DNA of 64,000 nt from Xanthomonas bromi (GTDB lineage: Bacteria; Pseudomonadota; Gammaproteobacteria; Xanthomonadales; Xanthomonadaceae): positions 156,129 to 220,128 of the forward strand of contig NZ_FLTX01000008.1 in assembly GCF_900092025.1 (NCBI RefSeq), in the 5' to 3' direction. Below, one piece after another: positions 9,110 through 18,878 of the stretch; the first letter of the stretch is position 1; each line of letters begins with the position of its first letter. A program made the translations under genes and the position numbers. The notes below the pieces were generated by a model. That model worked only from the letters and a program-made list of their open reading frames with translations. It did no database searches and had not been told where the DNA came from.

Positions 9110-9498
9110 TGCTTGGGCTCCAGCAGATCCCACTTGGTGCCGTACAGATCGCGGAATGCCACGACCGTGCCGTACAGTTCTTCGCGCGGGGTTTCCAGAA
9201 ATTCCACGCCAAACCCCTGCATCGCCGCGTGGTCGCGCCAGAAGTCGTCGGTGTAGAGGAAATGATCCACCCGTCCGCCGCTCTGGTCGCCGATGCGCGC
9301 CTGCTGCGCGGCGTCGGCCGGCTGCGCGAGCAGCAAGCCGGCGTCCTGCACGCTGCCGGGGCCGATCACCACCCAGCGCTTGCCATCGCCGAGCGCGCGA
9401 TCTTCCAGCACCTGGAAGCCCAACGCGCCGGTGTACCAGGCAATGGCCGCGTCGTAATCGGCGACCAGCAGCGTGGTCAGGGCAATGCGACGGCTCAT
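9106..9498 (-). CDS. VOC/glyoxalase-superfamily protein
   Basis: A 130-residue single VOC-fold protein (glyoxalase/bleomycin-resistance superfamily). The pattern is clear: an N-terminal [20 protein letters not shown], then [20 protein letters not shown], and a C-terminal [14 protein letters not shown]. The substrate cannot be read from the sequence; related proteins are metal-dependent lyases or dioxygenases. Both ends overlap neighbours by four bases (rph stop and rdgB start), so it is translationally coupled within a housekeeping nucleotide/RNA cluster. Confidence 0.88.
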   Translation of the reverse strand: MSRRIALTTLLVADYDAAIAWYTGALGFQVLEDRALGDGKRWVVIGPGSVQDAGLLLAQPADAAQQARIGDQSGGRVDHFLYTDDFWRDHAAMQGFGVEFLETPREELYGTVVAFRDLYGTKWDLLEPKQ

Positions 9499-10220
9499 CC
9501 GGCCAGCGCAGCGCGTTGCAGTGCGAACAATTCGCCCATGCCCTTTTCGGCCAGGGCGAGCAGCGTGTTGAGTTCGTCGCGGCGGAACGCGTGGCCTTCG
9601 GCGGTGCCCTGCAGCTCGATGAAGCCGCCGCCATCGTTCATCACCACATTCATATCGGTATCGCAGTCGCTGTCTTCCGGGTAATCCAGATCCAGCACCG
9701 GCTCGCCGCGATAGATGCCGACCGACACCGCAGCCACCGCGCCGATCAAGGGATGCTTCTTGATGTCGCCGCGCTTGATCAGCAGGTTTACTGCATCGGC
9801 CAGCGCCACGTAGGCGCCGGTGATCGCGGCGGTGCGGGTGCCACCGTCGGCCTGCAGCACGTCGCAGTCCAGGGTGATGGTGCGCTCGCCCAGGGCGTTG
9901 CGGTCCACGCAGGCGCGCAATGCGCGGCCGATCAGGCGCTGGATTTCCAGCGTGCGCCCGCCCTGCTTGCCGCGTGCGGCTTCGCGGTCGGAGCGGGTGT
10001 GGGTGGAGCGCGGCAACATGCCGTATTCGGCAGTGACCCAGCCTTCGCCCTTGCCGCGCAGGAACCCCGGCACGCGGTTTTCCACGCTGGCGGTGCACAG
10101 CACGCGGGTGTCGCCGAAGCTCACCAGTACCGAGCCTTCGGCATGGCGGGTGAAGGCGCGTTCGATGCGCACCGGGCGCAGCTGATCGGCCGTGCGGCCG
10201 CTGGGACGGGAAAAGGTCAT
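9495..10220 (-). CDS. rph: Ribonuclease PH
   Basis: A phosphorolytic 3'-5' exoribonuclease that trims tRNA 3' ends. The 241-residue product has the expected N-terminus ([16 protein letters not shown]), the RNase PH signature ([20 protein letters not shown]), the phosphate-site region [20 protein letters not shown], and [18 protein letters not shown]. The ATG at 10220 gives the usual family length; an in-frame upstream ATG at 10265 would add 15 unconserved residues. First gene of the rph-VOC-rdgB-hemW cluster and divergent from yicC. Confidence 0.96.
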   Translation of the reverse strand: MTFSRPSGRTADQLRPVRIERAFTRHAEGSVLVSFGDTRVLCTASVENRVPGFLRGKGEGWVTAEYGMLPRSTHTRSDREAARGKQGGRTLEIQRLIGRALRACVDRNALGERTITLDCDVLQADGGTRTAAITGAYVALADAVNLLIKRGDIKKHPLIGAVAAVSVGIYRGEPVLDLDYPEDSDCDTDMNVVMNDGGGFIELQGTAEGHAFRRDELNTLLALAEKGMGELFALQRAALAG

Positions 10221-10333
10221 GCGATGAGTCCGGAAGTCGGGAGGTGGGTCTTGGCGCCAATGCACGGCGGGCAGCAGCCGGCCGGTGTGGGTAGCTAGGG
10301 TACCATTCGCGCTTTGACGGCATGGGATTGACG

Positions 10334-11194
10334 ATGATCCGAAGCATGACCGCGTTTGCTGGCGGCGAACGCATCACACCCTGGGGCACGCTTGGTTGCG
10401 AGCTGCGCTCGGTCAACCACCGCTTTCTGGAAGTGGGTGTGCGTCTGCCCGAGGAATTGCGCGCGCTGGAACCGCTGCTGCGCGAGCGCGTGGCAGCCAA
10501 GAACAGCCGCGGCAAGCTGGATCTGACGCTGCGCCTGCGCGCGCCGGACAACGCACAGACGCTGGCGGTCAATGAATCGCTGCTGCAGGAACTGGGCGCG
10601 CTGGCTACGCGGCTGGATGGCGTGTTTCCCAAGTTGCAGGTGGGCTTCACCGAGTTGTTGCAGCTGCCCGGCGTGCTGCAGGTGCAGGATGTGGATGCGC
10701 CCGCGCTGCAGGCGCAGGCGCTGGCCTTGCTCGATGAGGTGGTCGACAGTTTCGTGGTTGCGCGCGAGCGCGAGGGCGGCAAGCTGGCCGAGGCGATCAG
10801 CGAGCGGGTGGATGCGATCGAACGCATCGCTGCCGAGGTACGCGTCTTGATTCCGGTGATTCGCGAAGGCCAACGCGCCAAGCTGGCCGCGCGCCTGGCC
10901 GATCTGCCGCATCCGGTGGACCCGGGCCGCGCCGAGCAGGAGCTGGTGCTGTGGCTGCAGAAGCTCGACGTAGACGAGGAACTGGACCGTCTGTCCAGCC
11001 ACATTTCCGAAATCCGCCGCGTGCTCAAGCAGCGCGAGCCGGTTGGTCGCCGGCTGGACTTTCTGCTGCAGGAGTTCAACCGCGAGGCCAATACGCTGGG
11101 CTCCAAGTCGGTGGATAGCCGCACGTCCAATGCCGCGGTGGTTCTGAAGGTGCTGATCGACCAGATCCGCGAGCAGGTGCAGAACATCGAATAG
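10334..11194 (+). CDS. yicC: YicC family endoribonuclease
   Basis: This 286-residue protein has the YicC N-terminal domain ([12 protein letters not shown]... [20 protein letters not shown]) and the C-terminal DUF1732 domain ([25 protein letters not shown]). YicC proteins are metal-dependent endoribonucleases. The start was set at the conserved MIRSMTA; an ATG 12 bases upstream would add MGLT. It stands divergent from rph and about 110 bases before gmk, a common neighbour pair in proteobacteria. A palindromic repeat lies between yicC and gmk. Confidence 0.93.
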   Translation: MIRSMTAFAGGERITPWGTLGCELRSVNHRFLEVGVRLPEELRALEPLLRERVAAKNSRGKLDLTLRLRAPDNAQTLAVNESLLQELGALATRLDGVFPKLQVGFTELLQLPGVLQVQDVDAPALQAQALALLDEVVDSFVVAREREGGKLAEAISERVDAIERIAAEVRVLIPVIREGQRAKLAARLADLPHPVDPGRAEQELVLWLQKLDVDEELDRLSSHISEIRRVLKQREPVGRRLDFLLQEFNREANTLGSKSVDSRTSNAAVVLKVLIDQIREQVQNIE

Positions 11195-11205
11195 CCGTGA
11201 ATAGG

Positions 11206-11290
11206 CAATCGGGAATGGGGAATCGTCAAAGCAGGTACGATTCCCCACGGCCTGCTTGCTCCGCGCGGTGCCCCATTCCCTATTCCCGAC
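11206..11290. repeat. GGGAATCGGG-type palindromic intergenic element, copy 1
   Basis: The yicC-gmk spacer starts with CAATCGGGAATGGGGAATCG and ends with CCCCATTCCCTATTCCCGAC, which is its approximate inverted repeat, with an inner GTACGATTCCCCACGGCC segment. The same architecture recurs at 17468-17600 and 39688-39846, so this is a dispersed, non-coding element. It may fold into an RNA hairpin between co-directional genes. Confidence 0.65.
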
Positions 11291-11308
11291 TCTCTACATT
11301 CCCTAAAA

Positions 11309-11920
11309 ATGCGCGGCACCCTCTATATCGTTGCGGCCCCCTCGGGCGCCGGCAAGAGCAGCATCGTCAACGCCACGCTGGCGCGCGACCCGAAGATCGC
11401 CTTGTCGATCTCGTTCACCTCGCGTGCGCCGCGGCCGGGCGAGCGGCATGCCGAGCACTACCATTTCGTCTCCGCCGACGAGTTCCAGCGCATGATCGAG
11501 GCCGGCGATTTCTTCGAATATGCGCTGGTGCATGGCGACTGGAAGGGCACTGCGCGGCAGTCGGTGGAGCCGCAGCTGGCCGCCGGCCACGACGTGCTGC
11601 TGGAGATCGACTGGCAGGGCGCACGCCAGGTCCGCCAGAAAGTGCCTGACGCGGTCAGCGTGTTCATCCTGCCGCCCTCGCGCCAGGCGCTGGACGAGCG
11701 CATGCGCAAGCGCGGGCAGGACAGCGAGGACGTGATGGCGCAACGCCTGGCGGCCGCCCGCGAAGAAATGCTGCATTTCGAAGAGTTCGATTACGTGATC
11801 ATCAACGAGACCTTCGAGACCGCTGTCTCGGAGATGTGCGCCATCTTCACCGCCAGCCGGCTGCGTCGGCAGGCGCAGCAGCAGCGACATGCCGGCCTGA
11901 TCCAGGCATTGCTGGACTGA
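11309..11920 (+). CDS. gmk: Guanylate kinase
   Basis: A 203-residue GMP kinase that converts GMP to GDP with ATP. The P-loop [11 protein letters not shown] is at residues 9-19, followed by [20 protein letters not shown] (GMP-binding region), [15 protein letters not shown] and the lid region [14 protein letters not shown]. Length is normal. It precedes rpoZ and spoT, the conserved gmk-rpoZ-spoT order that joins GTP supply and ppGpp metabolism. Confidence 0.97.
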   Translation: MRGTLYIVAAPSGAGKSSIVNATLARDPKIALSISFTSRAPRPGERHAEHYHFVSADEFQRMIEAGDFFEYALVHGDWKGTARQSVEPQLAAGHDVLLEIDWQGARQVRQKVPDAVSVFILPPSRQALDERMRKRGQDSEDVMAQRLAAAREEMLHFEEFDYVIINETFETAVSEMCAIFTASRLRRQAQQQRHAGLIQALLD

Positions 11921-12230
11921 GTCCGCAGTGGCTGCCTGTAGGCGGCGATGCCCGATAATGCTGCATTGGTCCGGTGCCATGCCCGGCAGGTCAGCCATAA
12001 AGCCTTGCGCTGCGGTAGAGCGCGTGGAACGGCGGCTGCCTGGCGGATGGCCGGACGTGAAGGTGCAGTCTGCGCACCCGGACGGCTGCGCGGGCGGGTC
12101 GGTGTGTCCCAAGTTGTTGATTTCAAAGTGGACTAAACGGCTGCGGGTTGCCCGGCCAGCGGTGCCGGCGTATACTCCGCACCCTTTCCCTCATTCGATG
12201 CGCGACCGTTGCCGGTCGCCGGGAGCCCGC
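11921..12230. other. gmk-rpoZ intergenic region (about 310 bases)
   Basis: No coding sequence is apparent here. The distal part holds the likely rpoZ promoter (12148-12176), so rpoZ need not depend on read-through from gmk. The 3' end of the spacer contains GCGACCGTTGCCGGTCGC, a small hairpin just before the rpoZ ribosome-binding region. Confidence 0.6.
12148..12176 (+). promoter_or_regulatory. Probable sigma-70 promoter of rpoZ
   Basis: A -35 box TTGCCC (12148-12153) and a -10 box TATACT (12171-12176) are 17 bases apart, near consensus and rare in this GC-rich sequence. Transcription would begin near 12183, about 50 bases before the rpoZ ATG. Confidence 0.6.
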
Positions 12231-12530
12231 ATGGCCCGCATTACCGTAGAAGATTGCCTGGAAGTCGTGAACAACCGTTTTGAACTGGTCATGATGGCCT
12301 CCAAGCGCGCCCGTCAGCTCGCCAATGGCGTGCAGCCGCTGATCGAAAATGCCGATGCCAGCGACAAGCCCACCGTGATGGCACTGCGCGAGATCGCCGC
12401 ACGCCGGATCGACAACGCGCTGATCGACGAAGTCGAGAAGGCCGAACGCGAGCGTGCCGAGCGCGAAGCACTGGAATGGGCTGCCGCCGAAGTGGTCGCC
12501 GACGAAGACATGTCCAAGAACGACGATTGA
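12231..12530 (+). CDS. rpoZ: RNA polymerase omega subunit
   Basis: The 99-residue omega subunit stabilises beta-prime in RNA polymerase and, with beta-prime, forms a ppGpp binding site. The N-terminal [20 protein letters not shown] and RARQLANG followed by [15 protein letters not shown] are conserved across the family. An acidic tail (EEALEWAA-like, ending MSKNDD) follows. It sits between gmk and spoT as in most gammaproteobacteria and is followed by a strong terminator. Confidence 0.97.
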   Translation: MARITVEDCLEVVNNRFELVMMASKRARQLANGVQPLIENADASDKPTVMALREIAARRIDNALIDEVEKAERERAEREALEWAAAEVVADEDMSKNDD

Positions 12531-12557
12531 TTCCGCAGCGCGGCGATTGATCCGAAC

Positions 12558-12582
12558 AGCCCGCCTAGACGCGGGCTTTTTT
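12558..12582 (+). terminator. Rho-independent terminator after rpoZ
   Basis: A GC-rich hairpin with arms AGCCCGC (12558-12564) and GCGGGCT (12571-12577) and a six-base loop is followed by a run of T residues to 12582. It lies 28 bases after the rpoZ stop and would separate rpoZ from spoT. Confidence 0.85.
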
Positions 12583-12621
12583 CGTTTAGCGGGCCGCCAG
12601 TACGCTGGCGTGTGCAAACGT

Positions 12622-12650
12622 TTGCCGTGACTGCACGGCTGGCATAGTCT
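12622..12650 (+). promoter_or_regulatory. Probable promoter of spoT, possibly leaderless
   Basis: TTGCCG (12622-12627) and TAGTCT (12645-12650) are 17 bases apart. The -10 box ends only six bases before the spoT ATG at 12657, so the predicted start of transcription falls on or next to the start codon. No Shine-Dalgarno sequence is visible in between. Confidence 0.45.
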
Positions 12651-12656
12651 TCCGCT

Positions 12657-14828
12657 ATGAACCCAGGCCCTACTGCCCAGGCGACCGTCGCGACGTCTCC
12701 GTCTTCCGACCAGGCCATCCCCGACTACGTCCTGCACCTCGAACGCGCGGCCAGCTACCTGCCCAAGGAACAGCTGCCGATCCTGCGGCGTGCCTGGGAA
12801 GTGGGGGCCATCGCGCATGCCGGCCAGACCCGCAAGTCGGGCGAGCCGTATATCACGCACCCGGTGGCGGTGGCCGGCGTGCTCGCCGAACTCGGCCTGG
12901 ACATGGAATCGCTGATCGCGGCGATCCTGCACGACACCATCGAAGACACCCCGCTGACGCGCGAAGAACTGGCGTCCGAGTTCGGCGAAGCGGTGGCCGA
13001 GCTGGTCGATGGCGTCACCAAACTGGACAAGCTCAAGTTCCGCGACCGCCAGGAAGCAGCGGCAGAAAGTTTCCGCAAGATGCTGCTGGCGATGTCGCGC
13101 GATCTGCGCGTGATCATGATCAAGCTGGCCGACCGCCTGCACAACATGCGCACGCTCGGCGCGCAGAGCACCGAGGCGCGCGGCCGCATCGCCCGCGAGA
13201 CGCTGGAGATCTACGCCCCCATCGCGCAGCGGTTGGGCATGAGCCTGATCAAGTCCGAACTGCAGAACCTGGGTTTCCGCGCGCTGTTTCCGTGGCGCCA
13301 CGCCATCATCGAAAAACATATCCGCAGCCAGCCGGTGGTGCGGCGCGAATCGATGGCGCAGGTGGAAGTGCAGTTGTCGCAGCGGCTGGCCAAGGAAGGG
13401 CTGGAGCATCGGCTGGTCAGCCGCATCAAGACGCCCTGGAGCATCTATTCCAAGATGCACGAAGAGAGCAAATCCTTCGACCAGGTGATGGATGTGTTCG
13501 GGTTCCGCCTGGTGGTGCGCACAGTGGCCGATTGCTACCACGCGCTCGGTGCGGTGCATGCCAGCTTCAAACCGCTGGACGGGCGCTTCCGCGATTTCAT
13601 CGCGATCCCGAAGGCCAATGGTTACCAGTCGCTGCACACCGTGTTATTCGGGCCCTATGGCTCGCCGATCGAAGTGCAGGTCCGCACCGAAGAGATGGAC
13701 CTGATCGCCGAACGCGGCGTCGCGGCGCATTGGACCTACAAGGTTGGCTCGGCCTCGCCCAACAGCGCGCAGAGCCGCGCGCACGACTGGATCGTGGAAC
13801 TGATCGATTCGCAGCGTGCCGCCGGGTCCTCGCTGGAATTCCTCGACAACGTCAAGGTCGATTTGTTCCCGGACGAGGTCTATCTGTTCACGCCCAAGGG
13901 CAAGATCCTGGCGTTGCCGCGTAATTCCACCGCGCTGGATTTCGCCTACGCGGTGCACACCGATGTGGGCAACCGCGCCGTGGCCTCGCGCGTTGACAAG
14001 AAGCTGGTGCCGTTGCGCACCAAACTGGTCAGCGGCCAGGCGGTGGAGATCATCACTGCGCGCTCGGCCACGCCAAAACCGCAGTGGTTGGAATTCGTGG
14101 TCAGCAGCAAGGCGCGCACGGCGATTCGCCACCAGCTCAAGCAACTCGAGCACGAAGATGCCGTGCAGCTGGGGCACCGCATGCTGGACCGCGCGCTGGA
14201 AGCGATGGACTCCTCGCTGGAGCGGCTGCCCAAAGGCCGCCTGGACGCCTTCCTTGCCGAGCACCGGTACCCGCGTCTGGAAGCGCTGCTGGCCGATGTG
14301 GCACTCGGCAACTGGATGCCCAATCAGGCCGCACAGGCGCTGATGGCCTACGCGGAATTGCGTGGCGGCGGCCTTTCCAAGCATTCGCACGAAAAGATCC
14401 TGATCGACGGCAGCGAGCGTGGCGTCATCAGCTTTGCCAACTGCTGCCAGCCGATTCCCGGCGACGAGATCATGGGGTATCACACGGCCGGCAAGGGCAT
14501 CGTGGTGCACCGTCTGGACTGCCCGAATCTGGCCGAGCTGCGCAAATCGCCCGAACGTTGGGTGCCGATCGATTGGGATTCCAACGTCAGTGGCGATTAC
14601 GACACTGCGCTGATCGTCGAGGTGGAAAACCGCACCGGCGTGCTCGCGCAGCTGGCCGCAGCCATTGCGCAGAGCCAGTCCAACATCGAGCGCGTGGACT
14701 ATCTGGACCGCGACTTCAATGCAGCCGTGCTGCGTTTCAACATCCAGGTGCGCGACCGCCGCCATCTGGCCGAGGTGATGCGCCGGTTGCGGCGTCTGCA
14801 CGTGGTGCAGAGCGTCGGTCGCCAGTAG
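12657..14828 (+). CDS. spoT: Bifunctional (p)ppGpp synthetase/hydrolase SpoT
   Basis: A 723-residue RelA/SpoT homolog that makes and degrades ppGpp. Domains in order: HD hydrolase (about 55-200, motif LHDTIEDTPLT with the HDxxED residues), synthetase (about 250-365, with FDQVMDVFGFRLVV and ANGYQSLHTVLFGP), TGS (about 400-465, VYLFTPKGKILALPRNSTAL), a helical part, and a C-terminal ACT domain (DTALIVEVENRTGVLAQLAA). The intact HD motif predicts hydrolase activity. It follows rpoZ beyond a terminator and has its own probable promoter. Confidence 0.97.
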   Translation: MNPGPTAQATVATSPSSDQAIPDYVLHLERAASYLPKEQLPILRRAWEVGAIAHAGQTRKSGEPYITHPVAVAGVLAELGLDMESLIAAILHDTIEDTPLTREELASEFGEAVAELVDGVTKLDKLKFRDRQEAAAESFRKMLLAMSRDLRVIMIKLADRLHNMRTLGAQSTEARGRIARETLEIYAPIAQRLGMSLIKSELQNLGFRALFPWRHAIIEKHIRSQPVVRRESMAQVEVQLSQRLAKEGLEHRLVSRIKTPWSIYSKMHEESKSFDQVMDVFGFRLVVRTVADCYHALGAVHASFKPLDGRFRDFIAIPKANGYQSLHTVLFGPYGSPIEVQVRTEEMDLIAERGVAAHWTYKVGSASPNSAQSRAHDWIVELIDSQRAAGSSLEFLDNVKVDLFPDEVYLFTPKGKILALPRNSTALDFAYAVHTDVGNRAVASRVDKKLVPLRTKLVSGQAVEIITARSATPKPQWLEFVVSSKARTAIRHQLKQLEHEDAVQLGHRMLDRALEAMDSSLERLPKGRLDAFLAEHRYPRLEALLADVALGNWMPNQAAQALMAYAELRGGGLSKHSHEKILIDGSERGVISFANCCQPIPGDEIMGYHTAGKGIVVHRLDCPNLAELRKSPERWVPIDWDSNVSGDYDTALIVEVENRTGVLAQLAAAIAQSQSNIERVDYLDRDFNAAVLRFNIQVRDRRHLAEVMRRLRRLHVVQSVGRQ

Positions 14829-14907
14829 CGCCTGGCGCGTTCGCACAATAGTCGAGCAAACCCGCACAAAGGCCTAAACTGCTGCGACCCTTTGCAGTGG
14901 AGTTTCC

Positions 14908-15288
14908 ATGTCCCAGATCATCCATACCGACCAGGCGCCCGCCGCCATCGGCCCGTATTCGCAAGCCGTGCGTGCCGGCAACACCGTGTATTTCTCGGGG
15001 CAGATCCCGCTGGACCCGGCCACCGGCGAGATCGTGCCGGGCGACATCGGTGCGCAGGCACGGCGTGCATTCGACAACCTCAAGGCGGTGGCCGAAGCGG
15101 CTGGCGGCTCGCTCGACAAGATCGTGCGTCTGGGCCTGTATCTCACCGACCTGGGCCAGTTCGCCGCCGTCAACGCGGTGATGCAGGAGTATTTTCAGGC
15201 CCCGTTCCCCGCGCGTTCCACCATCGAAGTGTCCGGCCTGCCCAAGGACGCTGGCTTCGAAGTCGATGCGGTGATGGTGCTCGAGTGA
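14908..15288 (+). CDS. ridA: RidA family reactive intermediate deaminase
   Basis: A 126-residue YjgF/YER057c/UK114 protein that hydrolyses enamine/imine intermediates from PLP enzymes to ketoacids. Signature parts are visible: IGPYSQAVRAGNTVYFSGQI at the N-terminus and the C-terminal ARSTIEVSGLPKDAGFEVDA carrying the substrate-binding Arg. A GTGGAG ribosome-binding site precedes the ATG. It sits between spoT and recG, 79 bases after spoT. Confidence 0.95.
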   Translation: MSQIIHTDQAPAAIGPYSQAVRAGNTVYFSGQIPLDPATGEIVPGDIGAQARRAFDNLKAVAEAAGGSLDKIVRLGLYLTDLGQFAAVNAVMQEYFQAPFPARSTIEVSGLPKDAGFEVDAVMVLE

Positions 15289-15308
15289 TCCAGCGCGACT
15301 GATCTGCC

Positions 15309-17462
15309 GTGCCGCGCGCGCGCGCCGTTACGCCGAGTCTGGCCGTCGCCGGCCAGGCTCCGCTGTCCAGCCTGCCTGGCGTTGGCCCAAGAGTGGCCGA
15401 CAAATTCGCCGCGCGCGGCATCCTGAGCGTGCAGGACCTGTGGTTGCATCTGCCACTGCGTTACGAAGACCGCACCCGCTTGACCACCATCGCGCAGCTG
15501 CAGAGCGGCGTGCCGGCGCAGATCGAAGGGCGCGTGGAGGCGGTGGAGCGTGGCTTCCGCTTCCGGCCGGTGTTGCGTGTGGCAGTGTCGGACGCGTCGC
15601 ACGGCACGCTGGTGCTGCGCTTCTTTCATTTTCGTGCGGCGCAGGTGGCGCAGTTCGCCGTCGGCACGCGCGTGCGGGTGTTCGGCACGCCCAAGCCCGG
15701 CCAGCATGGCTGGGAGATCGTGCACCCCAGTTACCGGGTGCTCGCGCCGGGCGAAGAGGCCGGGTTGGGCGACAGTCTGGATCCGGTCTATCCGGTGCTC
15801 GAAGGCGTTGGCCCGGCCACGCTGCGCAAATTGATCGGGCAGGCGCTGGAGCGTCTGCCGCCCGACGCTGCGCTGGAACTGCTGCCGCCACACTGGCTGC
15901 AGGACGAGCGCTTGCCATCGCTGCGCGCGGCCTTGCTGACCATGCATCGCCCGCCGGTCGGCACCGACCCGCAGCAATTGCTCGCCGGTGGGCATCCGGC
16001 CCAGCAGCGGCTGGCGATCGAAGAACTCCTGGCGCATCAACTCAGCCTGCGCCGCCAACGCATCGCGCTGCAGCGTTTCCACGCGCCCAGCCTGCCTGGC
16101 AATGGCACGTTGGTGCAGCAGATGCGCAGCGCCCTGCCGTTCCAGCTCACCGGTGCGCAGCAACGCGTGTTTGAACAGATTGCGCACGATCTTGCACAGC
16201 CCTCGCCGATGCTGCGACTGGTGCAGGGCGATGTCGGCAGCGGCAAGACTGTGGTCGCTGCGCTGGCGGCGATGTTGGCGGTGGAGCAGGGCAAACAGGT
16301 CGCACTCGCTGCGCCCACCGAGTTGCTGGCCGAGCAGCACCTCAACAATCTGCGCAGCTGGCTGGAGCCGTTGGGGGTTCGCATCGTCTGGCTCGCCGGC
16401 AAGGTCACCGGCAAGGCACGCGCTGCCGTGATGGCCGAGGTCGCCTCCGGCCAGGCGCAGGTGGTGGTCGGCACGCATGCGCTGATGCAGGAGGCGGTGG
16501 TCTTCCACGATCTGGCCTTGGCCATCATCGATGAGCAGCACCGCTTCGGCGTGCATCAGCGGCTTGCGCTACGCGACAAGGGCGCGGCGGCGGGCAGCGT
16601 GCCGCATCAACTGGTGATGACCGCCACGCCCATCCCGCGCACGTTGGCGATGTCGACCTACGCGGATCTGGATGTGTCGGCCATCGACGAACTGCCGCCC
16701 GGTCGCACGCCGGTGCAGACGATCGTGTTGAGCGCGGAGCGCCGCCCTGAGTTGGTCGAACGCATCCGCGCCGCCTGCGCGGAGGGACGTCAGGCGTATT
16801 GGGTGTGCACGCTGATCGAAGAAAGCGAAGAGCCCGAGAAAGGCGCGCAAGGGCAGCAAAGCGGGCCGCCACGTATCGAAGCGCAGGCCGCGCAAGTCAC
16901 TTTCGAAGCCTTGTCGGCGCAACTGCCGGGCGTGCGTGTGGCGCTGGTGCACGGCCGCATGAAGCCGGCCGAAAAACAGAAGGCCATGCTGGACTTCAAG
17001 CAAGGTCGCAGCGATCTGCTGGTTGCCACCACCGTGATCGAAGTCGGCGTGGATGTGCCCAATGCCTCGCTGATGATCATCGAAAATGCCGAGCGGCTGG
17101 GCCTGGCCCAGTTGCATCAGTTGCGCGGTCGGGTCGGACGCGGCGCAGCCGCATCCAGTTGCGTGCTGCTTTACCAGGGGCCGCTGTCGATGATGGCGCG
17201 TCAGCGCCTGGAAACCATGCGTCAGACCAACGATGGTTTCGTGATCGCGGAAAAGGATCTGGAATTGCGCGGGCCTGGCGAATTGCTGGGCACACGGCAA
17301 ACCGGTCTGGCCAGTTTCCGCATCGCCGACCTGGCCCGCGACGCCGGCCTGCTGCCGCGCGTGCAGGTGCTGGCCGAGCGACTGCTGGACGAAGCGCCGG
17401 AGATCGCCGACCGTGTCGTCGCACGCTGGATCGGTGGCGCGGTGCGGTATGCGGCGGCTTGA
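15309..17462 (+). CDS. recG: ATP-dependent DNA helicase RecG
   Basis: A 717-residue superfamily 2 branch-migration helicase that rescues stalled forks and processes Holliday junctions. The N-terminal wedge/OB domain (about 20-200) is followed by helicase motifs: Walker A GDVGSGKTVVAALAA, the DEQH box in AIIDEQHRFGVHQR, motif III MTATPIPRTLAM, and motif VI HQLRGRVGRGAAAS. The C-terminus includes the RecG-typical LELRGPGELLGTRQTGL. The start codon appears to be GTG, 20 bases after ridA. Confidence 0.96.
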   Translation: MPRARAVTPSLAVAGQAPLSSLPGVGPRVADKFAARGILSVQDLWLHLPLRYEDRTRLTTIAQLQSGVPAQIEGRVEAVERGFRFRPVLRVAVSDASHGTLVLRFFHFRAAQVAQFAVGTRVRVFGTPKPGQHGWEIVHPSYRVLAPGEEAGLGDSLDPVYPVLEGVGPATLRKLIGQALERLPPDAALELLPPHWLQDERLPSLRAALLTMHRPPVGTDPQQLLAGGHPAQQRLAIEELLAHQLSLRRQRIALQRFHAPSLPGNGTLVQQMRSALPFQLTGAQQRVFEQIAHDLAQPSPMLRLVQGDVGSGKTVVAALAAMLAVEQGKQVALAAPTELLAEQHLNNLRSWLEPLGVRIVWLAGKVTGKARAAVMAEVASGQAQVVVGTHALMQEAVVFHDLALAIIDEQHRFGVHQRLALRDKGAAAGSVPHQLVMTATPIPRTLAMSTYADLDVSAIDELPPGRTPVQTIVLSAERRPELVERIRAACAEGRQAYWVCTLIEESEEPEKGAQGQQSGPPRIEAQAAQVTFEALSAQLPGVRVALVHGRMKPAEKQKAMLDFKQGRSDLLVATTVIEVGVDVPNASLMIIENAERLGLAQLHQLRGRVGRGAAASSCVLLYQGPLSMMARQRLETMRQTNDGFVIAEKDLELRGPGELLGTRQTGLASFRIADLARDAGLLPRVQVLAERLLDEAPEIADRVVARWIGGAVRYAAA

Positions 17463-17467
17463 GCGGC

Positions 17468-17600
17468 GGGGAATCGGGAGTCGGGATTGGGGATTCGCCA
17501 AAGCGGGGTTGCTGCAACCTGGACGTCTCCGGGATTCGCGCGGCTCGCCGATCCTTGCGAAGATGCGGCAACGAATCCCGAATGCCCAAGCTCCAATCCC
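17468..17600. repeat. GGGAATCGGG-type palindromic intergenic element, copy 2
   Basis: The recG-nucleoside hydrolase spacer opens with GGGGAATCGGGAGTCGGGAT and GGGGATTCGCCAAAGCGGGG, and closes with AACGAATCCCGAATGCCC and CCAATCCC. The beginning matches the copies at 11206 and 39688, including the AAAGCGGG box. It is non-coding and ends directly against the next start codon. Confidence 0.6.
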
Positions 17601-18539
17601 ATGACAAAAAAAATTCCGCTGCTGATCGATACCGACCCGGGCGTGGACGACGCGCTGGCGCTGCTGATGGCCTTCAACGACAGCCGCCATGAGGTGGTCG
17701 GCCTGACCATCGCCGCCGGTAACGTAGGCCTGGAACACACCGTGCACAACGCCTTGAAGGTCTGCGAGATCGCCGGCCGCGCCGATGTACCGGTCTACGC
17801 CGGCTGCCCGCAGCCGTTGCTACACCCCTCGGTGGACGCGGCGCACGTGCACGGGATCGACGGCTTCGGCGATGTGGGGCTGGCACCGGCCAAGCGCACT
17901 GCCGAAGCCGAACATGCTGCGCTCGCCATCCTGCGTCTGTCGCACGAACATGCCGGCAAGCTACTGCTGGTCGCGCTCGGCCCGCTGACCAATCTTGCCC
18001 TGGCACTGACCCTGGACCCGACCCTGCCGCAGCGCGTGGCGCGGCTGGTGGTGATGGGCGGGGCGTTGACCGGCCACGGCAACATCACCGCTGCGGCCGA
18101 ATTCAACATCGGCTTCGACCCGGAGGCCGCGCACATCGTGTTCCGTGGTTTTCCGCACTTCGACGTGTCCGACTGGGAAGCCACCATTGCGCACGGACTA
18201 CTGCACCGGGACGTGGGGCAATGGTTGGCGGCCGATTCCGCCTGCGCCCGCTTCTACGAGGAGATCTCACGCAAGACCCGCTTGTGGTCCGAAGACAGTC
18301 GCGGCGAGTACTGGTATGCGGCCGACGCGCTGGCGATGGCGTTCGCCCTGCACCCCGACGGCGCCCAGCGGTTGGAGCAGCGCCCGGTGCACGTCGAACT
18401 GGCCGGCACCCACACCCGCGGCATGACCCTGGTGGACTGGAACCGGCAGGGCGGCGCGCCCGACAACGCCAATCTGCTGCTGGAGTACGACCGCCAGCGG
18501 TTCTACGGGCTGGTCGGGGCAGCCCTGGCAGCCGGCTAG
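17601..18539 (+). CDS. Inosine-uridine preferring nucleoside hydrolase family protein
   Basis: A 312-residue N-ribohydrolase that cleaves the N-glycosidic bond of nucleosides. The Ca2+-binding signature [18 protein letters not shown] is at residues 7-24. Further conserved parts are [40 protein letters not shown] and VMGGA with [13 protein letters not shown]. The ATG at 17601 was chosen because family similarity begins there. The base specificity cannot be told. No obvious operon partner. Confidence 0.92.
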   Translation: MTKKIPLLIDTDPGVDDALALLMAFNDSRHEVVGLTIAAGNVGLEHTVHNALKVCEIAGRADVPVYAGCPQPLLHPSVDAAHVHGIDGFGDVGLAPAKRTAEAEHAALAILRLSHEHAGKLLLVALGPLTNLALALTLDPTLPQRVARLVVMGGALTGHGNITAAAEFNIGFDPEAAHIVFRGFPHFDVSDWEATIAHGLLHRDVGQWLAADSACARFYEEISRKTRLWSEDSRGEYWYAADALAMAFALHPDGAQRLEQRPVHVELAGTHTRGMTLVDWNRQGGAPDNANLLLEYDRQRFYGLVGAALAAG

Positions 18540-18546
18540 GGCGACC

Positions 18547-18576
18547 TTGCGCCGGGCGAACGGAGGCCGCTATAAT
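18547..18576 (+). promoter_or_regulatory. Probable promoter of rpmE2
   Basis: A perfect -10 box TATAAT (18571-18576) with a -35-like TTGCGC (18547-18552) 18 bases upstream. It lies just upstream of the ribosomal protein gene starting at 18611. Confidence 0.6.
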
Positions 18577-18610
18577 GACAGGCTTATCCAGGCAGCCCGG
18601 CGCCAAGCCC

Positions 18611-18853
18611 ATGAAAGATAACGTGCATCCCAGCTACAAAGAGGTCGTCTTTCAAGACGTGACGTCCGATTTCAAGATCCTGACCCGTTCCACCATGAGT
18701 TCGAAAGAAACGGTGAAATGGGAAGACGGCCAGGAATATCCGCTGATCAAGGTGGAAATCTCTTCCGAATCGCACTCGTTCTATACCGGCAAGCAGAAGA
18801 AGATCGACACCGGCGGCCGTATCGACAAGTTCCAGAAGCGCTACGCGCGCTGA
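18611..18853 (+). CDS. rpmE2: Ribosomal protein L31, type B
   Basis: The 80-residue protein starts [20 protein letters not shown] and contains SHSFYTGKQ and [12 protein letters not shown], typical of the zinc-independent (C-minus) type B L31. The type A CxxC zinc motif is absent. Type B L31 usually replaces zinc-containing L31 when zinc is limiting; no Zur-type site was identified here. It has its own promoter and terminator. Confidence 0.95.
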   Translation: MKDNVHPSYKEVVFQDVTSDFKILTRSTMSSKETVKWEDGQEYPLIKVEISSESHSFYTGKQKKIDTGGRIDKFQKRYAR

Positions 18854-18878
18854 ACTTGCAGGACGGGTTGTCCGGCAC

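Noticed and set aside
9106..11319. A 737-codon minus-strand frame spanning yicC, rph and the VOC gene
   Set aside because: Only its last 130 codons are a real gene (the VOC protein from 9498); the rest is a shadow of yicC and rph.
12123..13637. A 504-codon minus-strand open frame across rpoZ and spoT
   Set aside because: Shadow of two strongly conserved genes, with unnatural composition and no ribosome-binding site.
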